Shown here: piece after piece, positions 1 through 8,893 of the stretch | How the letters are laid out: every line of letters starts with the position of its first letter | How positions within the stretch are numbered: position 1 is the stretch's first letter | NCBI GenBank assembly: GCA_948766235.1 | Contig: CAQCFX010000039.1 | Span: forward strand, 1 to 15,748 | From: an uncultured Oscillospiraceae bacterium | GTDB taxonomy: Bacteria; Bacillota; Clostridia; Oscillospirales; Oscillospiraceae | Reading direction: 5' to 3' | Length of the DNA stretch: 15,748 nucleotides | Made by a program: the position numbers and the translations under genes | Notes under the pieces: generated by a model | The model's database searches: none | What the model saw: only the letters and a program-made list of their open reading frames with translations | What the model was told of the DNA's origin: nothing

Positions 1-41
1 TGGCCCATGGTGCCAGCGCCGATTACGCCTACTTTTTTCAT
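1..41 (-). CDS. hbd: 3-hydroxybutyryl-CoA dehydrogenase, N-terminal fragment (runs off the window)
   Basis: Only the first 13 codons are inside the window (MKKVGVIGAGTMG, followed by the first two bases of a Gln or His codon). This is the Rossmann NAD-binding glycine motif GxGxMG with which 3-hydroxyacyl-CoA dehydrogenases begin. An AGGAGG ribosome binding site lies at 51-56, nine bases ahead of the ATG. The gene follows crt by 44 bp on the same strand, the pairing expected for butyrate synthesis, in which Hbd reduces acetoacetyl-CoA to 3-hydroxybutyryl-CoA and Crt dehydrates it. The fragment alone could belong to another Rossmann-fold dehydrogenase; the crt neighbour is what makes hbd likely. 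Confidence 0.8.
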   Translation of the reverse strand, partial: MKKVGVIGAGTMG

Positions 42-85
42 GATGTATTTCCTCCTAAAATTTAAATTTTGGCTTGGATATTATG

Positions 86-850
86 TTACTTGTTCTGGAA
101 ATGCTTCTCCTGGCGCTTCTCCAAAAATGCGCCCATGCCCTCGTTCTTATCCTCGGTGCCGCAGGTGACGCCGAAGGCCTCGGCCTCGAAGGCGGACCCG
201 GTGGCGATGTCCATGCGGATGCACCGCTTGGACTCGGGCACGGCGATGGGGGCGTTGGCGCAGATGGCGTTGGCCAGCTCCATGGCCTTGTCCATCAGCT
301 CCTCGGGGGCGTAAACCTGGCTGACCAGGCCGATTTCCTTGGCCTCGGCCGCGCCGATGACCTTGGCGGTGAGAATCAGCTCCATGGCCTTGGAGATGCC
401 CACGATCCGGGGCAGACGCTGGGTGCCGCCGAAGCCCGGCGTGATGCCCAGGCCCACCTCGGGCTGGCCGAACTTGGCCTTTTCAGAGGCAATGCGGATG
501 TCGCAGGACATGGCCAGCTCACAGCCACCGCCCAGGGCAAAGCCGTTGATCGCGGCGATAACAGGCTTGGACAGGTTCTCCAGGCGCAGGAACACCCCGC
601 CGCCGTGGACGCCGAACTTCTTGCCGTCGATGGCGGAGAAGCCCTTCATCTCGCCGATATCGGCGCCCGCCACAAAGGAGCGGCCCGCGCCGGTGAGGAT
701 GACGGCGTGAATGTCGTCGGCGGCCTCCACCTTGGTGATGGCCTCGTCCAGGTCGCTGAGCACCTGGCTGTTCAGGGCGTTGAGCGCCTCGGGGCGGTTG
801 ATGGTCAGGATAGCCACAGCGCCCTGCTGTTCAAAGTTGACAAATGACAT
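86..850 (-). CDS. crt: Short-chain enoyl-CoA hydratase (crotonase)
   Basis: A 254-residue cytoplasmic crotonase, the usual length for the family. It should interconvert 3-hydroxybutyryl-CoA and crotonyl-CoA in butyrate formation. Visible motifs are the oxyanion-hole stretch FVAGADIGEM (59-68), INGFALGGGCELA (101-113) with catalytic Glu111, and GQPEVGLGITPGFGGTQRL (about 128-146) with catalytic Glu131. Both acid/base glutamates of true hydratases are present, which separates it from isomerase-type relatives. I chose the ATG at 848-850 because AGGAGG lies at 860-865 and the family N-terminus begins there; the reading frame stays open upstream to 1018 but that extension has no ribosome binding site and does not look like crotonase. 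hbd follows 44 bp downstream. Transcription probably starts from the promoter at 1063-1091. Confidence 0.95.
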   Translation of the reverse strand: MSFVNFEQQGAVAILTINRPEALNALNSQVLSDLDEAITKVEAADDIHAVILTGAGRSFVAGADIGEMKGFSAIDGKKFGVHGGGVFLRLENLSKPVIAAINGFALGGGCELAMSCDIRIASEKAKFGQPEVGLGITPGFGGTQRLPRIVGISKAMELILTAKVIGAAEAKEIGLVSQVYAPEELMDKAMELANAICANAPIAVPESKRCIRMDIATGSAFEAEAFGVTCGTEDKNEGMGAFLEKRQEKHFQNK

Positions 851-1056
851 CAGATATTGCCTCCTTAAATAATGTACTGGTGCAATGCTTGGAAACACAG
901 CGGGGTTCCTTGCTCCGGCCCCGGCCTGCCTTCCCTCTGGCCGCTCACAGTTCGCCATATTTTTAACAAGCCAAAGGGAAAAGGCTGCGGCCATGACGCA
1001 GCCTTTTCCGCCGGTCATGCCGCACCGGAAAACCAGAGCAGGGACCTCTGAATCCT
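851..1056 (-). promoter_or_regulatory. Long 5' leader of crt with a perfect 13-bp hairpin
   Basis: If transcription begins about 7 nt after the -10 box at 1063-1068, the crt mRNA carries about 205 untranslated bases. Within them, 977-989 and 997-1009 form a perfect 13-bp stem with a 7-nt loop. On the transcript the stem is followed by CCUUUUCCCUUU, which is pyrimidine-rich but not a clean U-tract, so it could be a weak terminator/attenuator or a stabilising structure. The sequence TTAACAA at 963-969 equals one half of the clostridial Rex operator (TTGTTAANNNNTTAACAA), but the other half is poor (3 of 7). No known riboswitch class was recognised. Confidence 0.5.
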
Positions 1057-1062
1057 CTCATT

Positions 1063-1091
1063 AGTATAACGCCTTTGTCCCGCTAATGCAA
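1063..1091 (-). promoter_or_regulatory. Probable sigma-A promoter of crt-hbd
   Basis: Read on the minus strand, TTGCAT (1086-1091) and TATACT (1063-1068) are separated by exactly 17 bp. The -10 box matches consensus at 5 of 6 positions and the -35 at 3 of 6. It lies between the terminator of the upstream operon (1169-1209) and crt, where a promoter is needed. Confidence 0.6.
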
Positions 1092-1168
1092 GGAGTTTTT
1101 GAAACAATATTCAGGTTTTTTACAAAAATTATCCTGATTTCATCCTGGTTTTTCCATGGGAGGAAAGA

Positions 1169-1209
1169 TAAAAAAACCGCCGCCTCCAGTTTCTGGAAGC
1201 CGCGGTTTT
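1169..1209 (-). terminator. Intrinsic terminator at the end of the rimP-to-DUF554 operon
   Basis: On the minus strand the 14-base arms at 1193-1206 and 1176-1189 pair with one mismatch and one G-U, around a 3-base loop, and are followed by an uninterrupted T-run (the A-run at 1169-1175 on the given strand). It starts 5 bases after the DUF554 stop codon, so it probably ends the whole translation-factor operon. Confidence 0.85.
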
Positions 1210-1213
1210 CATT

Positions 1214-1930
1214 TCACAGCGCACACGCCAGCCCGCTCACCCACTCCGCCAGCGGTATGTACGCGATGGGCAGGAATATGGCGGGCAGCATATTCCCCAC
1301 TTTGATTTTTTCCTTGCCCAGCCCCAGCATATTGACGGCAATCCCAATGATTAGCGCGCCGCCCACGGCGCTCATCTCGGTAATCACGGCCTCGGGCAGA
1401 TAGGGCCCCACCCACCCGGCCAGCAGGGTGATTCCCCCCTGGTAGATGAGCAGCGGAATCACGGAAAAGGCCGTGCCAATCCCCATGGTCGCGGCAAAGG
1501 AAATGGAGGTCACCCCGTCGATGACGCCCTTGGACACGATAATCTCATAGTTGTGGTTCAGCCCCGCCTCGATGGAGCCGGTGATGGCCATCGCGCCCAC
1601 GCAGAACAGCAGGGAGGCGTTCACAAAGCCCTCGGTAAAGCGGCTTGCGCCCTCTCCCCCGGCAATCCTGCTGCGGAGCAGCTCCCCGGCCCCCTCCAGC
1701 CGTCCCTCGATGTCCGCGGCGTTTCCCAGTATGGAGCCAATCACCATGCACACAATGACGCACAGCATATCCCGGGCGCCAATCACGCTGACAATGCCGA
1801 TGCCCAGCACACACAGGCCCAGCGCCTGGGTAAGAACGGCCATCAGCCGCTCGCTGATGAGGTTTTTGAACAGCAGTCCGGCGGCGCTGCCCGCCAGCAC
1901 GAGAATCACATTGATGATGGTGGCTAACAT
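1214..1930 (-). CDS. DUF554 family membrane protein
   Basis: A 238-residue integral membrane protein with about seven hydrophobic segments, at roughly residues 1-20, 33-52, 55-75, 105-125, 140-175, 188-206 and 212-232. The conserved loop NHNYEIIVSKGVIDGVTSISFA (about 128-149) is characteristic of the DUF554/YqgA family, whose function is unknown; a transporter-like role is often suggested but not visible here. The ATG directly abuts the TGA of ribF (TGAATG), with GGAG in the last codons of ribF as ribosome binding site, so it is translationally coupled as the last gene of the operon. A terminator follows at once. The family assignment is firm; no substrate can be inferred. Confidence 0.88.
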   Translation of the reverse strand: MLATIINVILVLAGSAAGLLFKNLISERLMAVLTQALGLCVLGIGIVSVIGARDMLCVIVCMVIGSILGNAADIEGRLEGAGELLRSRIAGGEGASRFTEGFVNASLLFCVGAMAITGSIEAGLNHNYEIIVSKGVIDGVTSISFAATMGIGTAFSVIPLLIYQGGITLLAGWVGPYLPEAVITEMSAVGGALIIGIAVNMLGLGKEKIKVGNMLPAIFLPIAYIPLAEWVSGLACAL

Positions 1931-2842
1931 TCAGGGGCGCTCCTTTGCGGCAAAGTAGGAACGGGTCTGCTCCGCATTCTCCAAAATGGCGGCGCGCAGC
2001 TGCTCCACGCCGTCGAATTTCCGCTCCGGCCGCAGCCGTTTGTGGAATTCCAGCCGGATGGTCCGGCCGTACAGGTCGCCCTGATAGTCCAATATCCACG
2101 GCTCCACCGTCACCCCGGCCAGCCCCGCGTTTACCGTGGGGCGCACACCCACATTGGTCACCGCCAGCCGGGTCTCCCCGTCCGGGAGCAGCACGCGGGA
2201 GGCGTACACCCCGAAGGCGGGGGCGATCACCCCGTCGGGCACCAGCAGGTTGGCGGTAGGGGTGCCCAGGGTGCGGCCCAGCTCGCTGCCGTGGACCACC
2301 GGCCCGGACAGGACGTGGGGGTGGCCCAGAAACCGGGCGGCCTCCTCCAGCTCCCCCGACTCCACCAGCCCGCGGATATGCGTGGAGGACACGGTCACCC
2401 CGTCCAGCTCTACCTTAGCAATCACGTCGCAGCCCATGCCCAGCGCCCGGCACTGCTCCGCCAGCCGCTGCGGGGTTCCCTCCCCGCCCCGGCCAAAGCG
2501 GAAGTCATGCCCCGCAACCACGTGAACCGCTCCCAGCTGCTTTTGGAGATAGTCCGCGATGAAATCCCGCCAGTCCATATCCCGCATCATATCAAAAGGG
2601 GCCACCACAACCTCCCGGATGCCGTACAGATTCTCCATCAGCCGCCGGCGGTCCTCCACCCCGGTGAGCAGCGCAACCGCCCGCCCGGTGAGCGCAGCGG
2701 CGGGGCTGCGGTCAAAGGTGAACGCGCTGGGGACGGCCCCCAGCTGCGCCGCCCGTTCCGCCACCGTGCGCAGCAGCGCCCCGTGACCCAAATGCACCCC
2801 GTCAAAGAAGCCCAGGGCAATTACATTTCGTTGAATATCCAT
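1931..2842 (-). CDS. ribF: Bifunctional riboflavin kinase / FAD synthetase
   Basis: A 303-residue cytoplasmic enzyme that phosphorylates riboflavin to FMN and adenylates FMN to FAD. The N-terminal adenylyltransferase half shows the nucleotide-binding motif GFFDGVHLGH (11-20), GHDFRFGRGG (111-120) and SSTHIR (152-157). The C-terminal kinase half shows GRTLGTPTAN (189-198), the conserved NVGVRPT (230-236), DYQGDLYG (252-259) and FHKRLRPERKF (266-276). Length matches RibF of other Firmicutes. The ATG lies 6 bases beyond the truB stop, and its ribosome binding site GAGGTG (2852-2857) overlaps the last truB codons, which indicates coupled translation. The truB-ribF order is standard in Gram-positive nusA-infB operons. 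Confidence 0.96.
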   Translation of the reverse strand: MDIQRNVIALGFFDGVHLGHGALLRTVAERAAQLGAVPSAFTFDRSPAAALTGRAVALLTGVEDRRRLMENLYGIREVVVAPFDMMRDMDWRDFIADYLQKQLGAVHVVAGHDFRFGRGGEGTPQRLAEQCRALGMGCDVIAKVELDGVTVSSTHIRGLVESGELEEAARFLGHPHVLSGPVVHGSELGRTLGTPTANLLVPDGVIAPAFGVYASRVLLPDGETRLAVTNVGVRPTVNAGLAGVTVEPWILDYQGDLYGRTIRLEFHKRLRPERKFDGVEQLRAAILENAEQTRSYFAAKERP

Positions 2843-2848
2843 CGGTGA

Positions 2849-3736
2849 TTACACCTCGAAAAAACTCTTGATGAGCCGCAGGCGGGCTCCCTCGCTGCTG
2901 CCCAGGCCCAGAAATTCCCCGCCCTCGCTGTAGACCCGGAACTCTCCCTCCACGCCGGGGGCGGAGACGAACGCGCCGTTGCGCAGCTTCTTCTCGGCGG
3001 CGGGGCGCACAACGGCTTTTCCCTTCCAGCCGTTCCGGGCAAAATATTCGTCCACCGGCAGCAGCACAGCTTCGCCTTCTCCCCGGTCCACTGTGGCCTG
3101 GACAGCATCCAGCGTAACGGCGTCATCCAATGTAAAGCCCGCCGCCTTGACCCGCCGTAGGGAGGACATACACCCCCCGCAGCCCAGGGCCTGCCCGATG
3201 TCGTGGCATAGGGTGCGCACATACGTCCCCTTGGAGCACACCACCCGCAGGGAAAAATCCTCCCCCGCGTCCGGCCAATCCAGCAGTTCCAGCTCATGAA
3301 TGGTCACGGGGCGAGGCTTGCGCTCCACCTCCTTGCCCTTCCGGGCCAGCTCGTAGAGCTTTTTGCCGTTGATTTTAATGGCGGAGTACATGGGGGGCAC
3401 CTGCTCGATGTCCCCGGTGAATTGGGCCAGCACCCCGCGCAGCCGTTCCCCGGTCACGTCCACCGGCCGCTCCTCCAGCACCTCCCCGGTGGTGTCCTGG
3501 GTATTGGTGACAACCCCAAGTTTTAACCCCGCGATGTACTCCTTGTCGGAATCGGCGGCAAACTCCACCGCCCTGGTGGCCCGGCCGATAAACACGGGCA
3601 GCACCCCGGTGGCCATGGGGTCCAGGGTGCCGGCGTGGCCCACCCGTTTCTCGTGGAACATCCCCCGCAGCTTGGCGCACACGTCCATGGAGGTCCAGCC
3701 GGAGGGCTTATCAATCACGATGATACCGTTTGCCAT
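2849..3736 (-). CDS. truB: tRNA pseudouridine-55 synthase
   Basis: A 295-residue enzyme that makes pseudouridine at position 55 in the T-loop of tRNAs. It opens with GIIVIDKPSGWTSMD (4-18) and has the catalytic block GHAGTLDPMATGVLP (33-47) with Asp39 as nucleophile, Tyr67 in KEYIAG, PPMYSAIK (114-121) and SKGTYVRTL (168-176); a PUA-like region occupies about 230-295. I placed the start at the ATG at 3734-3736 because GGGAGG lies just ahead (3743-3748) and TruB proteins begin with this sequence; an in-frame ATG at 3769 would fall inside the palindromic repeat 3757-3781. The gap to nrnA holds that palindrome, which could act as an mRNA processing or attenuation site. Confidence 0.96.
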   Translation of the reverse strand: MANGIIVIDKPSGWTSMDVCAKLRGMFHEKRVGHAGTLDPMATGVLPVFIGRATRAVEFAADSDKEYIAGLKLGVVTNTQDTTGEVLEERPVDVTGERLRGVLAQFTGDIEQVPPMYSAIKINGKKLYELARKGKEVERKPRPVTIHELELLDWPDAGEDFSLRVVCSKGTYVRTLCHDIGQALGCGGCMSSLRRVKAAGFTLDDAVTLDAVQATVDRGEGEAVLLPVDEYFARNGWKGKAVVRPAAEKKLRNGAFVSAPGVEGEFRVYSEGGEFLGLGSSEGARLRLIKSFFEV

Positions 3737-3756
3737 GTGAGACCTCCCTTGGTGTG

Positions 3757-3781
3757 TAAGGGCGCACACCGTGCGCCCTTA
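3757..3781. repeat. Palindromic repeat unit in the nrnA-truB gap
   Basis: TAAGGGCGCAC (3757-3767) and its exact reverse complement (3771-3781) flank the 3-base loop ACC. It fills the gap between nrnA and truB. The core GGGCGCAC/GTGCGCCC recurs twice at 8817-8888 between rnpM and nusA, so this looks like a dispersed intergenic palindrome of the REP kind rather than a one-off terminator; it has no U-tract on either strand. Confidence 0.75.
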
Positions 3782-3784
3782 CAG

Positions 3785-4744
3785 TCAATCCTGATTGGGC
3801 TGGCTTAATTGCGTGTCAATGGCGGCCAGAATCGCCGCCTCGGCCTCCTCCACCGTCCCTTTCACTGTACAGCCCGAGGCGGCCTTGTGCCCGCCGCCGC
3901 CCAGACGGGCGCACACACGGGTGGCGTTGAGCAGGTCGGCTTTGGTGCGCACCGAGATGCGGAACTCGCCCCCCTCGTGCTCCCGGATGGTGGCGGTGTG
4001 GAGCACACCCTCAATCTGGCCCAAAAAGGCGGCGATGTCATCGGTGTCCTCCGAAGTGGCCCCGACCTGGGCCATCATGTCCAGCGTCACGCAGGCCACC
4101 GCCACCGTGCCGCTGTGATACAATTTCATATGCTGTAAAATCAGGCCCTCTAACCGCATCCGCGCCATGGATTTGGTGCGGAAGTGCTTTTTGTTCAGCG
4201 CCTGGGCGGGGATGCCCTGCTCCATCAGCGCCGCCGCCGCCCGGTGGGTGTGGGGGGTGGTGTTGGCGTAGACGAAGCAGCCGCAGTCGGTGGCGATTGC
4301 CACGTACAGCGGCGCGGCGATATCAGCGTCCATCACGCCCAGCTCGGTGCAGATTTTCCAGATGATCTCCCCGCAGGCAGCCTTGTCCGCTTCCAGGCAG
4401 GTCTCCTTGGCAAAAAACTCCTGGGAGGGGTGGTGGTCGATGGCCAGGTCGATGCGGCCCTTGTAAAGCACAGCGCTGTCCGGCAGTAGGTTCTCCGTGG
4501 CCACGTCGGTGCTCACCACCGTGTCCGGAACAAAGCCGGCCGGAGCGGTGAGTCCCTCCAGGTAGCCCGCCAGCAGGGGAGTGGCGTCCTCATTGGGCAG
4601 GACATGGGCGGTCTTGCCCATCCCCCGCAGGGCGCGACACAGCCCGGCGGCGCAGCCGATGGTGTCGCCGTCGGGGCGCTTGTGGGTCAAAATCAGGTAA
4701 TTGTCGTGCTGTTTCAGAAAGCCGACCGCTTCCCGGTAGTCCAT
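3785..4744 (-). CDS. nrnA: DHH family phosphoesterase, NrnA-type oligoribonuclease / pAp phosphatase
   Basis: A 319-residue cytoplasmic phosphoesterase. The N-terminal DHH domain shows THKRPDGDTIG (20-30), the DHH triad in AIDHHPS (101-107) and ATDCGCFVYAN (151-161); the C-terminal DHHA1 domain shows the substrate-binding GGGGHKAASG (272-281). NrnA-type proteins degrade nano-RNAs of 2-5 nt and dephosphorylate 3'-phosphoadenosine 5'-phosphate. The ATG is 3 bases beyond the rbfA stop, and AGGAGG within the terminal rbfA codons is its ribosome binding site. The place between rbfA and truB is the usual one in Firmicutes. The usual ATDTG is ATDCG here, a small departure that should not affect the metal site. 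Confidence 0.93.
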   Translation of the reverse strand: MDYREAVGFLKQHDNYLILTHKRPDGDTIGCAAGLCRALRGMGKTAHVLPNEDATPLLAGYLEGLTAPAGFVPDTVVSTDVATENLLPDSAVLYKGRIDLAIDHHPSQEFFAKETCLEADKAACGEIIWKICTELGVMDADIAAPLYVAIATDCGCFVYANTTPHTHRAAAALMEQGIPAQALNKKHFRTKSMARMRLEGLILQHMKLYHSGTVAVACVTLDMMAQVGATSEDTDDIAAFLGQIEGVLHTATIREHEGGEFRISVRTKADLLNATRVCARLGGGGHKAASGCTVKGTVEEAEAAILAAIDTQLSQPNQD

Positions 4745-4747
4745 GGC

Positions 4748-5143
4748 TCATTCCTCCTCATCCAAAATGATGTGGGCGTTGGCGGGGTTGGCGGGCTTGA
4801 CTACCTCGGGGTTGCGCAGCATATCCAGGATGTGCGCCCCTTTGTCGATGGAGTCGTCCCGGACAAAGGACAGCTCCGGGGTGTTGCGCAGGTTCAGCGC
4901 CCTCCCCAGCTCCCGGCGCAGATAGCCCGCGGCGGACTTCAGCCCCTTCAGCGCCTGGGCGGAGGCGGACTTGTCCAGCACGCTGACGTAGATTTTTGCG
5001 TATTTCAGGTCGGGGGTGGTCTCCACGGCGGTGACGCTCACCATGCCCGCGTCCGCCACCCGGGGGTCCTTCACGGTGCGGATGATAGAGGACAGTTCCC
5101 GCTGAATTTCTTCGTTGATGCGTCCGATGCGATTGCTTGGCAT
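4748..5143 (-). CDS. rbfA: 30S ribosome-binding factor A
   Basis: A 131-residue protein, slightly longer than the usual 110-125. RbfA is a single-KH-fold factor that binds the 16S rRNA 5' helix region and helps late 30S maturation. Recognisable parts are RIGRINEEIQRELSSII (about 5-21), VKDPRVADAGMVSVTAVE (about 24-41), DLKYAKIYVSVL (about 45-56) and the C-terminal PELSFVRDDSIDKGAHILDML. The start is the ATG at 5141-5143, with AGGAGG at 5149-5154, 5 bases away. The frame stays open for 26 further codons upstream, but those overlap the preceding gene and do not resemble RbfA. The preceding 132-codon gene ends just ahead of the ribosome binding site. Confidence 0.94.
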   Translation of the reverse strand: MPSNRIGRINEEIQRELSSIIRTVKDPRVADAGMVSVTAVETTPDLKYAKIYVSVLDKSASAQALKGLKSAAGYLRRELGRALNLRNTPELSFVRDDSIDKGAHILDMLRNPEVVKPANPANAHIILDEEE

Positions 5144-5156
5144 AATTTCCTCCTTT

Positions 5157-5555
5157 TTAGATTGCAACGGTAAAGCAGACCTGTTCCGTGCCCAAAAATT
5201 GTCTGACCGTGTCCATGTCAAGCTCTGAAAGGGTTCCGCGATAGCGGGTCAGACGGGGATGCTCCCCCACCCATATGTGCCAGAGTTCCACCGTCTCACC
5301 AGGGGAAAAGTGTTCGGCCAGATATTGCTTAAGGCTGGCCAGATCTCTCTCGTCCGCTTCCAGGGACAGCTCATACTGATAGTGTTTCATCGGATAGCCC
5401 AGTTCATCCACACTCTCGCGGTAGTACCGATGAGGTTCCAGTTTGAAGCCTGAATCCATACCAATTTCAACATTGCGGACAGTTTTTACACGAAACTCCT
5501 GATGATTGACCAGCGGGAGTTCTTTGTCCGCCGCCAGCAGATAGACGCAGCTCAT
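5157..5555 (-). CDS. Unrecognised 132-residue protein between infB and rbfA
   Basis: I do not recognise this protein. It is 132 residues, soluble, acidic, without a signal peptide or membrane segment. It starts MSCVYLLAADKELPLV and contains the Tyr/His-rich stretch HRYYRES (about 42-48), a helix ADERDLASLKQYLAEHF (about 67-83), and ETVELWHIWVGEH (about 87-99). The start is supported by GAGGAGG a few bases upstream (5563-5569). Its stop lies directly before the rbfA ribosome binding site, so it is co-transcribed. rbfA normally follows infB closely; this gene and the 48-codon gene interrupt that order. Its codons look less GC-rich than those of infB and rbfA, which may mean later acquisition. 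Confidence 0.7.
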   Translation of the reverse strand: MSCVYLLAADKELPLVNHQEFRVKTVRNVEIGMDSGFKLEPHRYYRESVDELGYPMKHYQYELSLEADERDLASLKQYLAEHFSPGETVELWHIWVGEHPRLTRYRGTLSELDMDTVRQFLGTEQVCFTVAI

Positions 5556-5577
5556 GAGTGCCCCTCCTCGCGAAAAC

Positions 5578-5601
5578 GGGGCGGGCGAAGCCGCCCGCCC
5601 C
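5578..5601 (-). terminator. GC-only hairpin between the 48-codon and 132-codon genes, possible partial terminator
   Basis: Perfect 10-bp all-GC arms at 5578-5587 and 5592-5601 with a 4-base loop. On the minus strand it is followed by GTTTTCG, a short T-run. It lies just after the 48-codon gene (stop at 5610) and before the ribosome binding site of the 132-codon gene. It could partly terminate transcription from infB and so reduce expression of rbfA and later genes, or protect an mRNA end. Confidence 0.55.
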
Positions 5602-5609
5602 CTGCTTTC

Positions 5610-5756
5610 TCATTTCACTATCGCACTCTGCAAATTTTCTGCAATTTGCTCCAGCAAACGCTGTTTTTTCTCGGCGTCCTCCTCCTTGATCGCCTCCTGC
5701 ACAGAGGAGAGCACCAGACGGAGATAGCCGTTAAACTGCTTGGTCGTCATTCCCAT
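5610..5756 (-). CDS. Small 48-residue helical protein directly after infB
   Basis: A 49-codon frame starts with ATG at 5754-5756, only 9 bases after the infB stop, and ends with TGA. The product (MGMTTKQFNGYLRLVL at its start, then SSVQEAIKEEDAEKKQRLLE) is predicted to be almost entirely amphipathic helix, with regular Leu/Ile spacing as in a short coiled coil. A second ATG at 5750 is possible. There is no good ribosome binding site; GAGG in the last infB codons is about 14 bases away, so translation may depend on ribosomes ending infB. Small proteins beginning MTTKQFN-like occur on mobile elements of Clostridia as far as I recall, but I cannot assign a function. Confidence 0.5.
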   Translation of the reverse strand: MGMTTKQFNGYLRLVLSSVQEAIKEEDAEKKQRLLEQIAENLQSAIVK

Positions 5757-5765
5757 AGCCGCTGC

Positions 5766-8120
<2,355 letters not shown>

Positions 8121-8132
8121 ACAGGCCACCTC

Positions 8133-8531
8133 CTAAGATTCACATGGAGCGGGCTTTTGAGCCCGCGGCTTCTTCTTTTCTTCCAGCTGGGACGCCATGG
8201 ACCGCAGGCCCTCGTCCCGCTGCGCCAGCCGGCCGGCCAGCGCGGCGGCCAGCCCCCGGTCGGTGAGGGCGGCCATGGCGCAGGTTCTGCGCCCCAGGGC
8301 GGCCCCCAGGGTCTCCTTGTCCCAGGGCAGGCGGGCCCAGGGCGCGCCGCCGGCTTGCGCCCAGCGCCCGGCCCGGTCTACGCTGTTCTGGGCCGCGTCC
8401 GCGGCGGACAGCACCAAACAGGCCCGGCGGGCCTTACAGGCCTCCTCCACGCCGGCCTCGCCCACGGCCAGATGATTTCCCCGCAGGGCCAGCCCCAGCA
8501 GGGTCAGGGCACTGTCAGTCACCGCCGTCAC
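8133..8531 (-). CDS. ylxQ: L7Ae/L30e-like RNA-binding protein (YlxQ type)
   Basis: A 132-residue basic protein. The stretch LTLLGLALRGNHLAVGEAGVEEACK (about 9-33) followed by RRACLVLSAADAAQNS (35-50) matches the start of the ribosomal L7Ae/L30e/S12e/Gadd45 fold, and the position between rnpM/ylxR and infB is that of Bacillus ylxQ. YlxQ-type proteins bind kink-turn RNA in related systems; the exact role is unknown. The C-terminus (about 110-132) is Lys/Arg/Pro-rich and probably disordered. The start is GTG at 8529-8531, overlapping the end of rnpM by 17 bases. The ribosome binding site is weak, so coupling with rnpM is likely, and the GTG three codons later is an alternative start. Ala and Arg are unusually frequent. 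Confidence 0.8.
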   Translation of the reverse strand: MTAVTDSALTLLGLALRGNHLAVGEAGVEEACKARRACLVLSAADAAQNSVDRAGRWAQAGGAPWARLPWDKETLGAALGRRTCAMAALTDRGLAAALAGRLAQRDEGLRSMASQLEEKKKPRAQKPAPCES

Positions 8532-8790
8532 CCGCCTTCATCTGCGCCTCCAGCGCCTCCCAGACCTCCGGGGGCATGGGCGCGGACAGGGCCCGCTCGA
8601 TGGCGCGGCTCTTTTTCGCCCTGGCAAGGCAGGCGGGGTCGGGGCACAGATACGCCCCCCGGCCCGGCTTTTTGCCCCGGAAGTCCAGGGACAGTTCTCC
8701 CTCGGGGGAGCGCACCACCCGGATGAGCTCCGGCTTTGGCTTCATCTCCCGGCAGCCCAGGCATTGGCGCATGGGTATTTTTTTGGGCAT
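8515..8790 (-). CDS. rnpM: YlxR family RNA-binding protein (RNase P modulator RnpM)
   Basis: A 91-residue basic protein of the DUF448/YlxR family. The signature MRQCLGCREMKPKPELIRVVR (about 7-27) and GRGAYLCPDPACLARAKK (about 43-60) is present, with four cysteines in two pairs. The Bacillus protein has been reported to bind RNase P RNA and reduce its activity; here that is by homology only. The ATG is preceded by GGGGAG. The gene lies between nusA and the L7Ae-like gene as in other Firmicutes, but the gap to nusA is about 100 bp and filled by a double palindrome (8817-8888), unlike the tight junctions elsewhere in this operon. Confidence 0.9.
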   Translation of the reverse strand: MPKKIPMRQCLGCREMKPKPELIRVVRSPEGELSLDFRGKKPGRGAYLCPDPACLARAKKSRAIERALSAPMPPEVWEALEAQMKAGDGGD

Positions 8791-8816
8791 GGTGTTCTCC
8801 CCTTCCGTTTTGGCGA

Positions 8817-8888
8817 GTAGGGGCGCACATTGTGCGCCCGCGTGTGATTAGGTGCGGGCAAGCCTGGGCGCACACTGCGCGCCCCTAC
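8817..8888. repeat. Composite double-palindrome element between nusA and rnpM
   Basis: A 72-bp element. Its ends, GTAGGGGCGC (8817-8826) and GCGCCCCTAC (8879-8888), are exact reverse complements. Inside are two palindromes: GGGCGCACA/TGTGCGCCC (8821-8829 and 8831-8839) and GGGCGC/GCGCCC (8866-8871 and 8879-8884). The core is the same as in the single unit at 3757-3781. It sits exactly between two genes of one operon, like paired REP units, where it could block 3'-to-5' decay or lower downstream expression. Confidence 0.75.
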
Positions 8889-8893
8889 AGGCA

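Noticed and set aside
851..1018. N-terminal extension of crt to 1018
   Set aside because: There is no ribosome binding site at 1018, the added 56 residues do not resemble crotonase, and AGGAGG sits correctly before the ATG at 848-850.
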